DNA of 64,000 nt. Source: Isochrysis galbana. Lineage: Eukaryota; Haptophyta; Isochrysidales; Isochrysidaceae. The DNA lies in the NCBI GenBank assembly GCA_018136815.1, contig CM030944.1:1364456-1428455 (forward strand). The letters are read 5' to 3'. A model generated the notes under the pieces. That model had not been told where the DNA came from, searched no databases, and worked only from the letters and a program-made list of their open reading frames with translations. This document shows, in pieces, positions 54,801 to 64,000 of this stretch. The position numbers were made by a program, and so were the translations under genes. Position 1 is the first letter of the stretch. Each line of letters starts with the position of its first letter.

Positions 54801-56514
54801 GCAAGGCACGTCATCGGGCGTACTTGCTGCCCGAATTGACCCGGCCGATGCTGTCGCAGGTGTGCCGAGTGCATGCAAGGGGAGTGCTCCATTCGATTTG
54901 AGCCCGAACGCACCGTCTTCGAGCTGACCTGCCCTGCTCCTGCGCGGTTCGACGAGGTCGGCGCGTCCCCGCCGCGCGATGTGTGGTATTGGCGAGCGCA
55001 CTTGTTGCTGCCCACTTCACGCCGTCCCTTGCCGTCTAAGGTCCACCTCCTCACATGCTCCTCTTCAGGCCTTCCTCGAGGATGCCGATCTGTCCGTGGA
55101 TGTGTGGGCCGTTGGGGTGGAGGACTGCGAGTTCCAGCGAATGAAGCTGGCCGAGATCTTCGACAAGCTCAGAATACCCAGGGTAAGCTTGTTGGGCAGT
55201 CTCGCAAGCAGTCTGGCGAGCATACTGATCTTCGCCCCACCGATCGCCACCACTGCAGGCTCGAGTCACCATCCTCGGCGAGAGCGACGAGGAACTTAAA
55301 TCTATCGGTTCCACTCTATCCTTTCTCTTTGCTCGCCTGCCCCCCTACGCTCGCGTCCTCTTTGTCGTTGACGAGAACCTCGACCTAAAATGGCCGTCGA
55401 CAGAGACGATATCTGGTTCCTACATGGCACACTGCGTGCGAAAGGAACTTCCCCTCGAGGCTGACGCTAGGCTGCTTGCGGTAAGTTGGACCCCAGTCTC
55501 GCAAGCTAAAAATATTGAGTCTCATTTCATTCCAGCCCAAAATGACTTGGACGTTTTCGAAACGGCCGATCGGCCGTACTCATCCCTGCCCATGCTCTAC
55601 TCGCGCAGTTGGTCCGCTCTTCCAACGACTCTGAAAGCGATCTGAAGCTATATTTGGATCGCACACACGGCTTCTTGAACAAGGCCCCGGCCGAACCTGA
55701 AAGGATCGCGATACTGCGCATGTGGATTCAGCGATTCGGATTCAAGAGTGCCACTCCCATAAGGCAGGTAAAAACAGCATGGTTACTTGAGCCTCGCGCG
55801 TGGACTTGGTTTCCTTTTGTACTACGAGCATCATGCTTCCATTCGGCCCGCCCCTGTGATTTTCCCTTTCCCTCGCAGAAGGACAAGGATTCCAAGGCCC
55901 TTGCGATGCCCGCACCAAACAAGGTGGTGGCCTTCCCTCTCCTTTTTGTATTACCCCTTCACCCACGCACGTCCGGAGGCAACGTGACGTCAGCTTAGGT
56001 CACACATCATGGATCAGCAAGCAAGCCAATCCCGCTCGACACGCATCACTGATGTACCTTCTTGACCGTCCTCTCAGACGGAACCAAACAATAATGCCGT
56101 CGCCGCCTCCGAGATTCAGCGCCTGATGCGCCTTCTCGACAAGTCCATGCACGAAATGCCATGGTCCGAGGTGTGGAGCCGGCTGCACATGTCGCTTTGA
56201 ACTCGACCGCAACCATGCTAAAGTAGGAAGATCACTCACGTCGCAACTGCATGGCGTCACTGACCCGACCATTCGTCCCCGCCCCCTATCAGTTGTGGCG
56301 TTGGCTTCACCGCGTCAAGGGTATTGTTGGCGTCATACGGCCTTCAAATGCCGCGGGCACTGATTTGGCAAATCGTCTGATCCACGTTATCGAAAGTACG
56401 AGAGGGGACGATCGGCCAGCGGACTTTGTGGCTATTTGGGAGGAAATCAAAGGCATGCTGGACGATTATGTGCGCACAGAATTGATGCCGCAAAATCCTG
56501 AGTCTGGAGAGTGA
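51894..56514 (+). CDS. Histidine-kinase rhodopsin: 7TM rhodopsin-PAS-HK-receiver-HPt, 5' end in gap
   Basis: Exons: 51894-53228, 53468-53563, 53657-53836, 54025-54180, 54305-54433, 54574-54677, 54860-54980, 55069-55182, 55259-55480, 55609-55767, 55879-55923, 56078-56170, 56293-56514; all phases fit, giving at least 991 residues. Residues 20-240 form seven hydrophobic helices. Helix C has R88-W-A-E91-W92, helix F has W196-S, and helix G has D230-A-F-C-K234, matching bacteriorhodopsin R82, D85, W86, W182, D212 and the retinal Lys K216. A PAS-like part ends GCVIILRDVTDRDRVLEMER. H465 (FSRHEVKNG) is the likely phospho-His. N582/N586 (RNAISNACKYG) and GDGGW (659-663) form the ATP lid. The receiver has E725/D726, D783, S823 and K844. 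The HPt has H924 in LHRVKGIVG. It is membrane-bound and probably a light sensor driving an internal phosphorelay. Retaining the last intron would stop at 56200 and remove the HPt. Confidence 0.82.
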
Positions 56515-56732
56515 AGATGCACCGGCACACAAGACTGCGGCAGCTAGAGCTCTGTATTTGTCCCATGGGTGGTCACAACGGCGTGTTGGCTTCAGGCTTC
56601 TAGTGGTCTCATCCACAGCAAGGCAAATGCTTTGCTCTCCTGGGCCTTGAAGCTCAGGTGCTGCATGGCTCCTGTTGTCCTCATCTCGTTTCTCCAGTCG
56701 CGGAATGGCGCTCGCCACTAGCGGAGTGAAGG

Positions 56733-57317
56733 TTGTGTGACGCTCATCGATCTAGGAGACGACCATTTGATTATCACAATCGGACTGTGGCTAGAATGCA
56801 CATGCGAAGATTGCGGGGGGTCTCGGCAATGATTAGGCCTCTTGGGATGTTGACGCCCGAGGGTGCGGATTCGATGGCCGATCCGGGTGCTACCAACGCG
56901 GAGGATCCAGTGTGTTGTGACATTTTGTGGTTGTATTCTCTTCATCCCCAAAGTCTATGTGTCTGTCGCTGTGGTCGATTTAGTCGCTGCTCCCTTGCAG
57001 CCAAGGTCCCCTCACTCGAGGGATGCAAGCTAGATTTTGAAGCAAAATGCATCAAGACTCCAAATTTTATCCATCCGCAAATGCTCGATCTCGATGATAT
57101 TTTGTATTTTGATGCCCTTGGACGTGTTGTATTCAGGCCTTTCGGCATGAGTACGAGCCTTCTTCGTTATATACCGTCTTCTATGTTCGCCGTGGTCATG
57201 CAAGGCGTGCAGATTCGGATTGTCCCTGGACTCAAGTCCCGGTTCGCCGATTTTCGTCTCGAAATTCGAGGATTGGTGTTTTATTTTTACCGTTACGGTA
57301 ATTGTTCACGCGTTTAA
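56733..57317 (+). CDS. Hypothetical open frame, 194 codons
   Basis: The frame contains a moderately protein-like stretch (FIHPQMLDLDDILYFDALGR) but no recognised domain. It begins about 220 bp after the rhodopsin-kinase stop and runs to the poly-C region. No leader or intron signals are evident. It could be chance. Confidence 0.2.
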   Translation: MCDAHRSRRRPFDYHNRTVARMHMRRLRGVSAMIRPLGMLTPEGADSMADPGATNAEDPVCCDILWLYSLHPQSLCVCRCGRFSRCSLAAKVPSLEGCKLDFEAKCIKTPNFIHPQMLDLDDILYFDALGRVVFRPFGMSTSLLRYIPSSMFAVVMQGVQIRIVPGLKSRFADFRLEIRGLVFYFYRYGNCSRV

Positions 57318-57354
57318 GGTTAGAAATGCAGGTAACAGAACTGGGCCCCTCTGC

Positions 57355-57680
57355 ATTCCCTTCCCCCCCCTTCTGCATTTCACCCCTCCCCTCTGCAGTC
57401 CCCCCCCCCCCCCCTCTACAGTTTTCCCCCCTCCGCAGTCCCCCCCCCCCCCCTCCGCTTCCCCCCCCCCTCCGCTGTTCCCCCCTCCTCCGCAGCTTTC
57501 CTCCCCCCCCCCCCCCCCCCCCCGCAGCTTTCCTTCCCCCCCCCCTCCGCAGATTTCCTCCCCCCCCCTCCGCCGTCCCCCCCCCCCCCCTCTGCAGATT
57601 TCCTCCCCCCCCTCCGCCGCCCCCCCCCCCTCCGCAGATTTCCTTCCCCCCCGCTCCGCTGCTCCCCCCCCTCCGCACGC
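57355..57680. repeat. Poly-C/CCTCCGC minisatellite
   Basis: About 325 bp of C-runs (7-18 C) separated by TCCGCAG-like spacers. Every frame yields Pro/Ser-rich low complexity, which I do not treat as coding. The complement is strongly G-quadruplex-prone. Confidence 0.9.
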
Positions 57681-57964
57681 CGAGACGGCAGTTTTCTTCC
57701 GCGTCCGCGCGCTGAGACGCCGTGTTCTCTTTCCTTTCCCCCCCCCGCGCGGAAGTCCTTCAGCGTCCTTCAGCGGCGTCCCCCAGCGCGTCTTTCAGCG
57801 GTGTCCCCCAGCGCCCCTCAGAGGCCGGCACCGATGTTGTCGCGGCTGTTGCCCCTTCTTCTCTCACGGCCCGCCGCCAGCTAGCTCGTGAGCGTCAGGA
57901 TCGCCAGTCTCCTGACTCCTCGGAGTCTATCGTCCGGTCGTACCTCCTCGAAGTCGGCACGCCG

Positions 57965-58115
57965 GTGCGTTGTTTTTACCCGAACCGAAAGGGGTTTCCC
58001 CGCAGCGTGGACTCGAGGAGAGGGCGTGCTAGGGTGCGCGGGGTCGGTTCATGCACTGGGGGAAGGACAAATATCGAGGGGAGGGGGCAGTGCCCCCACC
58101 CGGCCGCCAAGCTTC
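57965..58115 (-). repeat. Dispersed repeat family A, copy 3
   Basis: The complement reads GGGGGCACTGCCCCC, CGATATTTG, GTGCATGAACCGACCC and CCCCTTTCGG, matching copies at 33973 and 47755. It lies just beyond the 3' end of the transposase. Confidence 0.75.
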
Positions 58116-58139
58116 CACGCCGCACGCCCGGCGGCGTCT

Positions 58140-59878
58140 TCTTAGCCTCGGCAAGGGTGGACGGGCCTGGAGAGGACACGTCCGCGTTGCTCGAGACGCC
58201 CCTGTTCGTTGATTGGTCAACAAAGTGTGAGCGGTCAATGAGCTCTGGGCACAGCCTATTCCCCGCCACACCTACACGCTTCCACGCCTTTATGATGTCG
58301 TACTGGTCGCACCATGTGAACCACATCCCGGGGACGCCGAGATGCCGAGGCGCTTGGAACCACCCAATATGGATATGAAGTCGGCGAGGGAAAGGGTCTG
58401 GAGCTCCCTTCCCTGTGCTGCAAGGTAGGCGTCCTTGTACGCATCCCTAGCCTTGTTGTAGCACCTGTGAAACGAGGAGTTGAACTGGTCTAGGGCTTGG
58501 AGGAATCCGGACGTGCCGGATTCCTCCGTGAAAATACGTATGCCGAGCTCGGCCGCTTGACCTGTGGTGGCCTCTAACACCCCGTCGCTAAAACGGGAGG
58601 CATGATTATCGAGCAAAAGAACCACAGGTCGATCAATGGGCGTGCCCCCGGCTGCCGCTTCGACCGCGCTCCGCTGATCTATCCCTATCCAAGCATTCAG
58701 CCGCCGTAAATATGTCAAAAACGTTTCCTCCGTTTGCATGCCTTCGGTGGCGTGGACTGGCAGACAAGACTGAGTTTGTCGACGCAATAAGTCGACGCCA
58801 TCGTCAAAGGTGCACATCCCCAAAGGTGGCTCAACGGCCAAGCAAGCCAGAAGTTGCCCACTTCCTCTTCACCACCAGCTGCACGCCGTAGTTCCACCCG
58901 GATAGATCCCACGTCATCATCACCGTGATTGACTCCTTGGTGTTGCCCCCCCCGCTGCTTGACCGCCTTGCCCTTGCGCTTGGCCACTTTCGCCCGCCGC
59001 CCGCGTTGAGGGACGTCCAAGGCCTGCGGGGTCTCGTCCGCATTTAAAACGCGGCGGGTTTCCTTGATATTGATAACCTGAGTACATGCGAGCGAGAGGG
59101 GGGCATGCTTAGCGCATGCGCTTGTACACGCGAGTGCTGGGCGGGGGGCGCGGGAGGGGGGCGCATGCTTCATGCTTCATGCTTACCTTGGTCTCAGGGT
59201 CCATGACCCCTGCATCGATGAGCTCGGCCTCCAGACCATACTCGCCGTGAAAGTGGTTACGCAACAACCTCCTCCGTGTACTTCTTCCCCCTTCGATATT
59301 CTTCTGCCCTTGAGCTGCCCTCCTCGATGTCGATACCGTGAGCACGCCACCACGGGAAGATGCGTTGGAAGAACGTATGGGAGAGGTCGAGGTCGGAGTT
59401 CACGTGGTTGAGCTCGGGTGTGTTGAGGAGGACTGTACCCCTGCCGAACTTCCTCGCCCGGTTGAACCTGTGCCGCTCCACGAGCATCTCGCGCACTTTG
59501 ACGGATATCTGGTGCCTGTTTTGGGGCTCATGCATGTCAGCGCGCGCTAGGATCCATGCAGCGAGCTTGCGCCGCTCTACATTTGTGAGAATCTGTAGTG
59601 AGTGTGAGTCGCGCGTTCGTTGCTCGTCCCCCTGCGCTTTCTGCAGCTCTCCTGTGACCTTATACCTTATGCCGCGTTGCCAGCGGGAACATCCCTGTGG
59701 CCATTGCTGCTTTGGCTCCGACGCTGACGCTGTTCGCTCGGCAGTACGCTGCAGCCTTCCGGACGTCTTCGAGCGCGGCTGCGCGGTTTCTGGCGCGGAG
59801 ATCGCGGGCCTGGATAGTATAGTGCCCAGGGGCCGGCTTAGGCTTCCTCTGGGGCTTGGGGAGGGCTCTGGGAGCCAT
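58140..59878 (-). pseudogene. Decayed DDE-superfamily transposase (CENP-B/pogo-like DDE_1 type)
   Basis: Minus-strand pieces in order: 59878-59660 (MAPRALPKPQRKPKP, possible first exon), 59535-59270 (VREMLVERHRFNRARKFGRG, FFQRIFPWWRAHGIDI), then HFHGEYGLEAELIDAG, VINIKETRRVLNADETPQ, SITVMMTWDLSGWNYGV, and 58841-58300 (RPVVLLLDNHASRFSDGV, ALDQFNSSFHRCYN), ending IIKAWKRVGVAGNRL near 58270. NADE and LLLDNH are the first two acidic sites of the DDE triad. At least two frame changes break it, one at a G-run near 58950 and one near 59270, besides introns with GT-AG borders. It is a plain DNA transposon. Ends were not identified, unless repeat family A at 57965 is one of them. Confidence 0.75.
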
Positions 59879-60155
59879 GGGAAGGGGGGGGGGGGCGCTC
59901 TGCGAAACCTAGGCTGCGAAAGCGGGCCGCTCTGCGAAGCGCAAGCCTCTAAAGCTCGTGCCTGTAGGAGTACTCGAGGTACCTTTAATGCCCCCTTTCT
60001 GCTGGTCTGACTGCTCCCGCGCGCCTGCTGGCTCCGCTCTCCCTACCCTCCTCCCCTCTACTCTCCCCTCTCCCCCCCCTCCTGTCCCCCCTTCCAGGCC
60101 GGCCGGCCAACGTCGCCCGGCCTCCCCTTTCGGCACCGCTCTCCCTCATAAGCGC

Positions 60156-60755
60156 ATGATGCGCCCCTCGCGTCTTGTGACGGCGTGGCTGGACGCGCTT
60201 CGCCAGCGGCCGAGGCTCATCAACAGTGGGCAAGGAGCGCTGCTCGGCGGAATGGGCGATGGGATCGCCCAAACCATTGAGCAGCGGCCGGGCAGCAGCT
60301 CCGTTAAGTTCAATCTGCACAGACTCTTAGGTGCCGGCGCTATTGGACTCATCTTCTCCGGATTTGTATACCCGCCGTTCTACGCGGTGCTGGACGCCAG
60401 ATGGCCAGGCACCAAATTGCGTGCCGTGATTGCCAAGGCTTGTTCGGACGTTGCACTCCTAGGTGTATTTGGCAACGCCGCGTCAATTTCAGGCCGTCTG
60501 CTGGTCGCCGGCACGCCACAGCACGATATTCTCTACCGACTAGTGGACTCGATGCCATCAGTGTTGTTCAATGAGCTGCGAGTTTGGCTGCCCTACAATC
60601 TGCTTGCGTTCCGCTTTGTGCCAACGGACATCCGGCCGACAAGTACTGCGTTTATCACATTGTGCTGGCAAGTGTATATAAGTTGGACGGCCCATGCTTC
60701 ATCGCTCACGCCGCTGCCCTCCAACGATGGAAGCCATTGGTCTGAGAGCAAATAG
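60156..60755 (+). CDS. Mpv17/PMP22-family inner-membrane protein
   Basis: 199 residues from MMRPSRLVTAWLDALRQRP, single exon. Family marks: the RPRLINSGQGALLGGMGDGI block with IAQ, FSGFVYPPFYAVLD, then the C-terminal signature LPYNLLAFRFVPTDIRP and CWQVYISW. Mpv17, PMP22 and Sym1 proteins are four-helix channels of mitochondrial inner or peroxisomal membranes. The frame is open 66 codons further to 59958, but that part is Pro-rich and lies over a CT-rich leader, so 60156 is preferred; a longer form with a transit peptide cannot be excluded. The divergent neighbour is the transposase remnant. Confidence 0.9.
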   Translation: MMRPSRLVTAWLDALRQRPRLINSGQGALLGGMGDGIAQTIEQRPGSSSVKFNLHRLLGAGAIGLIFSGFVYPPFYAVLDARWPGTKLRAVIAKACSDVALLGVFGNAASISGRLLVAGTPQHDILYRLVDSMPSVLFNELRVWLPYNLLAFRFVPTDIRPTSTAFITLCWQVYISWTAHASSLTPLPSNDGSHWSESK

Positions 60756-61034
60756 CAATGCTTGTAATCTTCACGTAGTGGACATTGGCAAGAAGCTACT
60801 ACTATCGTCTTGGTTTTCCTCCGATGGTGGCATACTAAAACACCTTTGAATCTTCTCGTCTCGCACATGGCCTTGGTACTCAACTGTGCAACTACGCCCA
60901 ATCCCCCTATACTCGTCTCCCTTAACCTGCCTTGCGGCAACCTACTTTTATAAGTGGGGGTCAATGGGGGCCTCGCGCCCCCCTCACTCCATCGCGGACA
61001 CCCTCCTGGGTGGGCCCGCACAACCAACCCCAGC

Positions 61035-61111
61035 CCCTGCCTTCTAGCAGGGGCTGGGCACTCAACAACCTGACCCAGACCCCTAGTGGGCGCAGGTCGA
61101 GACTCGCACTC
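61035..61111 (+). repeat. Dispersed repeat family B, copy 2
   Basis: CACTCAACAACCTGACCCAG then GTGGGCGCAGGTCGAGACTC. It pairs with 37346-37425. Confidence 0.7.
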
Positions 61112-61117
61112 CCACGC

Positions 61118-61232
61118 CCAAACTAAGTTTATATACTTGGTTCATCCATGGGCCATGGGGGGGCACGAGCCCCCCCCCCTCTCCACTCCTCCCCTGCCGT
61201 GGGGGAGGAACCACTTATCCTCCTGGCATGCC
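61118..61232 (+). repeat. Dispersed repeat family C, copy 2
   Basis: It begins AACTAAGTTTATA, then TTGGTTC, CCATGGG, a C-run, GCCGTGGGGGAGGAACCAC and CCTCCTGGCATGCC. It is the inverted match of 44145-44258. It directly follows family B copy 2; family B copy 1 at 37346 lacks it. Confidence 0.75.
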
Positions 61233-61404
61233 TTATGACTTGCCAGGAGGAGACTGCCCTGCTGACTGTCGCATCCGCGATCGACTCTTCACGGTTATAA
61301 GGACCGACCGACCGACCGACCGGGGACCGGCTGACCCGCGCCCTTTCTCGGCCAGCGATGGTCAGAATGATTAAAAGCATTTGACAACTTTATAGTTAGA
61401 CGCG

Positions 61405-61560
61405 ATGGAGCGCGCCGGCGAGCCTCTCCCCTCCACCGGGCCCCCCGCACAGGGCGGCCCCCCAGCCCCCATGGACCTGTCGCAGGCGAAGCGACCGCGT
61501 CCGCCGTCAGAGGCCGACCGGGTCAGTGCGACTCCGGTCACACCGCGCGGCGCCAATACT
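61405..61560 (+). CDS. Possible short first exon, family unknown
   Basis: ATG 61405 begins MERAGEPLPSTGPPAQGG, then MDLSQAKRPRPPSEADR. After about 61560 the sequence turns into simple repeats. No downstream exon is recognised. Weak support. Confidence 0.2.
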
Positions 61561-61663
61561 TGTACAACTTGTTCTGCAAGTTTGGGTGGCTGGCCCAACT
61601 TGCCAGAAGTTTGGGCCCTCTCTACAAGTGGCTGCAAGATTGGGGCCGTGGCGCCGGGCTCCC

Positions 61664-61815
61664 TACCAGTATCCAGTATCCAGTATCCAGTATCCAGTAT
61701 AATCTCCTCTTTATTAGTAGACAGCAACGTTTACGACAAGAGCTGAACATGTTCACTCGCGGTGAACAAGTTGTCGCGGTGAACAAGTTGACTCGGTGAA
61801 CAAGTTGTCGCGCGG
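61664..61815. repeat. Two short tandem repeats
   Basis: TATCCAG units at 61670-61700 (about four) and CGGTGAACAAGTTGTCGCG-type units of about 20 bp at 61757-61812 (three). Confidence 0.8.
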
Positions 61816-62659
61816 ATGCGACTCTTTAACATAAACAGGGCCTTTCATCAATCATCACAGTAAATTGGCCCTCTCTCTTGCCCACTTGCCCTCTTCAGCT
61901 GAGGAGACAGGCTGCGGCGCGCGGCGCGGCGCGCGATGTCGAGGCTAGGTAAGCCATGCCAGCCCCCTCTCCCTCTCCCCTCTGCCCACTGCGTGCTGGC
62001 CTGCCTGCACGTGTGAGCCCGTCGACGCGCATCTCAATCATCCCTCACCTGGGGAGGGGGGGAAGGGGTCTCCGGGCGGAGGGGCGGGGGGGGCGCTCTG
62101 ATTTCGCGCCACGGGTTCGCGCGCTCCCCCCCCCCCCCCCCCCCGCTTCCCCGCGCTCCCCCCCCCTTGGTATCGCATCTTCAGCCCCCATCACCCCCCC
62201 AAATTTCGAGAAATTTCGAACGAAATTTCTCCCGGCGAACCCTCCCAAATTTCGAAAGAAAAAGAAATTTTCGAAATCCCGACCCCAGCCTAGTCGGGCG
62301 TCTTGGCTCATGGTTGAGGATTTGCGCGTGCAGGGGCGCCATTGTTGTGGTTGTGGGGGCCCGGGGCCCAACCTTTCGGTTTTCCCCAGGGGAGTGACGT
62401 TTGAGGGGCTCGTCGCCACTGCAGGTTGCTATCCCTGGTCGCTCAGTTGGCAGTTGGGTTTCGGGTTCTTGTTTGAGTATGTGCTCTATTCCTATAGCCT
62501 TTGTGCAACGGTCACCAGCTTTGGGCTCGGATTTAGCTTGTCGTTATCTTTACTATCGAAGAGAGTGCGGAAGTCGTTGATCGTTGACGTCTCTTCGTTT
62601 TTTAGGCTGCCGGCCCATATCCGCTTGGTTGGGCTCTTCTGGTTTTTCACCCCTTATCT

Positions 62660-63451
62660 AATTAAACCCTACATGGGAGATACGGGCCATCGGCCCCCCA
62701 GATACGGTAGATACGGCTGTATCTGGGTCAACTCCCAGATACGGCCAGATACAGTGCTAGATACAAATACAGTCCAAATACCGGGGGGGGGGGGTTACGG
62801 AGACGCGGCGCGCGCGCAGGAGGCCGCGCAGCCCAGTGATGGTGAATCAATTCGTCAGCTGACACCAACTTCGAGCTAGCACTGACATCTGACATCAGTA
62901 GCTGATGTCAGCTGATGAGGTCCATCAGCTGACATCGCCTCAAACAGCAGAATATCAGCATATCAGCTGATATCAGTCATCACCTGTGTCTTTGCTGCAA
63001 ATCTAAATACGACAAATCGCCCTTCTCTTGCGATGACGGGCCCCAAGCGGCTCAGGTGACTACTGTCTTGCGTTGAGTGGTACTGGGCACGAGTTCGAAC
63101 CCCACATGGATTCGTTTGATGCATTTTTTCTTTGGCTGTAGAAAGTGAAGGGGACTGCATGTTTTGTTTTCTCCCCGCTCCAAGCTGTTGACAACTGATA
63201 ACTGACATCAGTTGTCAGCTCGAGGTGAACTGATACTACGCGCAAAACGCCTATTTTAACGCGCAAAACGCCTATTTTAACAGTAGAAGCACAGTTATAA
63301 TGGTAAAATCGTCATTTTAAGCCTAGAAGTGGTGTGTATCCTGGTCTGGGGCTCCCCCAGATACAGTAGATACAGCTGTATCTGGCCCCTCCCCCAGATA
63401 CAGTATCCTGTATCTCCCATCTAGGAATTAAACCCCCTGTTTGACCGCCCC
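62660..63451. repeat. Nested inverted-repeat element with GATAC arms and CAGCTGA arms
   Basis: Outer arms at about 62668-62785 and 63338-63415 are packed with CAGATAC/GTATCTG motifs and share GGGAGATAC ends inverted. Inner arms at about 62855-62975 and 63185-63235 are packed with CAGCTGA/TGACATCAG palindromes. The core has an AGTTCGAACCCC sequence at about 63090 like a pol III B box. The right edge is the hAT-like end TGTTTGACCGCCC at 63431-63450. It is probably a MITE-like or tRNA-derived element inserted in another; exact ends and target duplications were not resolved. Confidence 0.55.
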
Positions 63452-63741
63452 ACTCCCCACCATTGACCGTTGTTGAGGCCCCCAGGGGCCCTCCCCTCAA
63501 TGTAGCGCCCCAAACTGCACACTGCGCTCAGTGAGTGGAACGTTCTTCTCAATCTGCGTCTCCACAGCCCACAGCGCGACTCGTTGAGCCGCGCTATTGC
63601 GAACTTTCAGGGGAAAGCCTCCCCCCCCCCCCGCCCCATCCAAGATGTCGGAGATCCCGGCGCCCTCTCTGTACTCTGAAGGGGAAGCAATCTGGCTTTC
63701 AAGTACACGAGTGGCGAGCCGAGCCTAGATCGATGAGAAAC

Positions 63742-63768
63742 ACGGCCGGGGGGGGGGGGGGGGGGGGA
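63742..63768 (+). repeat. Poly-G tract, one of many
   Basis: A run of about 20 G. Similar runs of 10-18 lie near 9900, 10530, 27840, 37138, 42905, 44198, 49905 and 54720, and C-runs near 47520, 57360-57650, 62125 and 63620. Several fall in introns (27840, 54720). Confidence 0.9.
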
Positions 63769-64000
63769 GGGCCTCCAAGCACCGTAAACACGGCCTGTGT
63801 TTGGCCTTCTCTAGAAAAGCGCGGGAACCGCCTCGCAAACGCGGCATGCTGCTAGGGAGGGCGAACCCACCAAAGAAGCCGTACGAGTACTGGTTCCCCA
63901 TCTCTAAAGTGAATGCGGGGCCCCAAACTCCACAAAACGCGCGACGCCGCTGCAGATCGCACTGACACTCTGGAGAGAGGGAGGTGGGGAGAGAGAGTAG

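Noticed and set aside
56078-56200. Kinase gene ending at 56200 (WSRLHMSL stop)
   Set aside because: Splicing 56171-56292 in phase yields a canonical HPt histidine motif, a far better protein end; the short form is kept only as a possible isoform.
57302-57715. Proline-rich protein over the poly-C region
   Set aside because: All three frames give Pro/Ser repeats; this is homopolymer and minisatellite sequence without start context.
59360-60010. A 216-codon plus-strand gene
   Set aside because: It is a shadow of the transposase on the minus strand.
63040-63116. tRNA gene suggested by AGTTCGAACCCC
   Set aside because: The T-arm stem does not pair and no acceptor or anticodon arm forms; at most it is a B-box remnant of a tRNA-derived element.

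Overview
The window is nuclear DNA of a unicellular eukaryote, most probably an alga. Genes are split by short GT-AG introns (about 60-300 bp, donors mostly GTGAG/GTGCG/GTAAG), coding DNA is GC-rich, and intergenic DNA is full of poly-G/poly-C runs, hAT-like DNA-transposon ends and small dispersed repeats. One product (17025-18029) has a signal-peptide-like N-terminus followed by an Ala/Arg-rich stretch, as in algae with secondary plastids. A haptophyte or similar lineage would fit, but no marker fixes the species.

Layout. 1-4 kb: an inverted duplication of an unknown gene (partial copy at 1-189 minus, full copy at 3489-4007 plus). The left copy is interrupted by a hAT-like element, and a GC-rich 151-bp tandem repeat lies between the copies. 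4.7-16.6 kb (minus): a very large multi-exon gene joining WD40 repeats, an ankyrin-like stretch, a TRP/polycystin-like six-helix channel and a coiled coil. It shares a divergent promoter with a small plastid-type membrane protein at 17.0-18.0 kb. 20.5-21.9 kb (minus): EF-hand/MORN protein. 22.8-23.7 kb: CRIPT fused to an OCRE domain. 24-27 kb: transposon-rich, with a LINE reverse-transcriptase fragment and a 915-bp hAT-like element that still has its target duplication. 27.5-33.5 kb: a 15-exon M16 metalloprotease of the YOL098C/SDD3 type. 34.6-36.3 kb: membrane-anchored alpha-carbonic anhydrase. 38.3-42.6 kb (minus): polytopic RING-H2 protein of about 1450 residues. 44.3-47.3 kb: RadD/Irc3-like SF2 helicase. 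48.5-49.0 kb: broken ankyrin gene. 50.0-51.8 kb: unknown gene running into a 100-N assembly gap. 51.9-56.5 kb: the most striking gene. 58.1-59.9 kb (minus): decayed DDE transposase. 60.2-60.8 kb: Mpv17/PMP22 protein. 61-64 kb: dispersed and nested inverted repeats.

The most interesting system is the gene at 51.9-56.5 kb. Read across its introns, it encodes a seven-helix microbial-rhodopsin-like domain (helix C R-W-A-E-W, helix G D-x-x-x-K), a PAS-like linker, a histidine kinase core, a receiver with its acidic pocket, Asp, Ser and Lys, and, by splicing of one last intron, an HPt domain (H-R-V-K-G). This would be a complete light-gated multistep phosphorelay in one polypeptide. The WD40-ankyrin-channel fusion and the CRIPT-OCRE fusion are the other unusual architectures.

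No rRNA, convincing tRNA, CRISPR array, LTR element or Polinton was seen.
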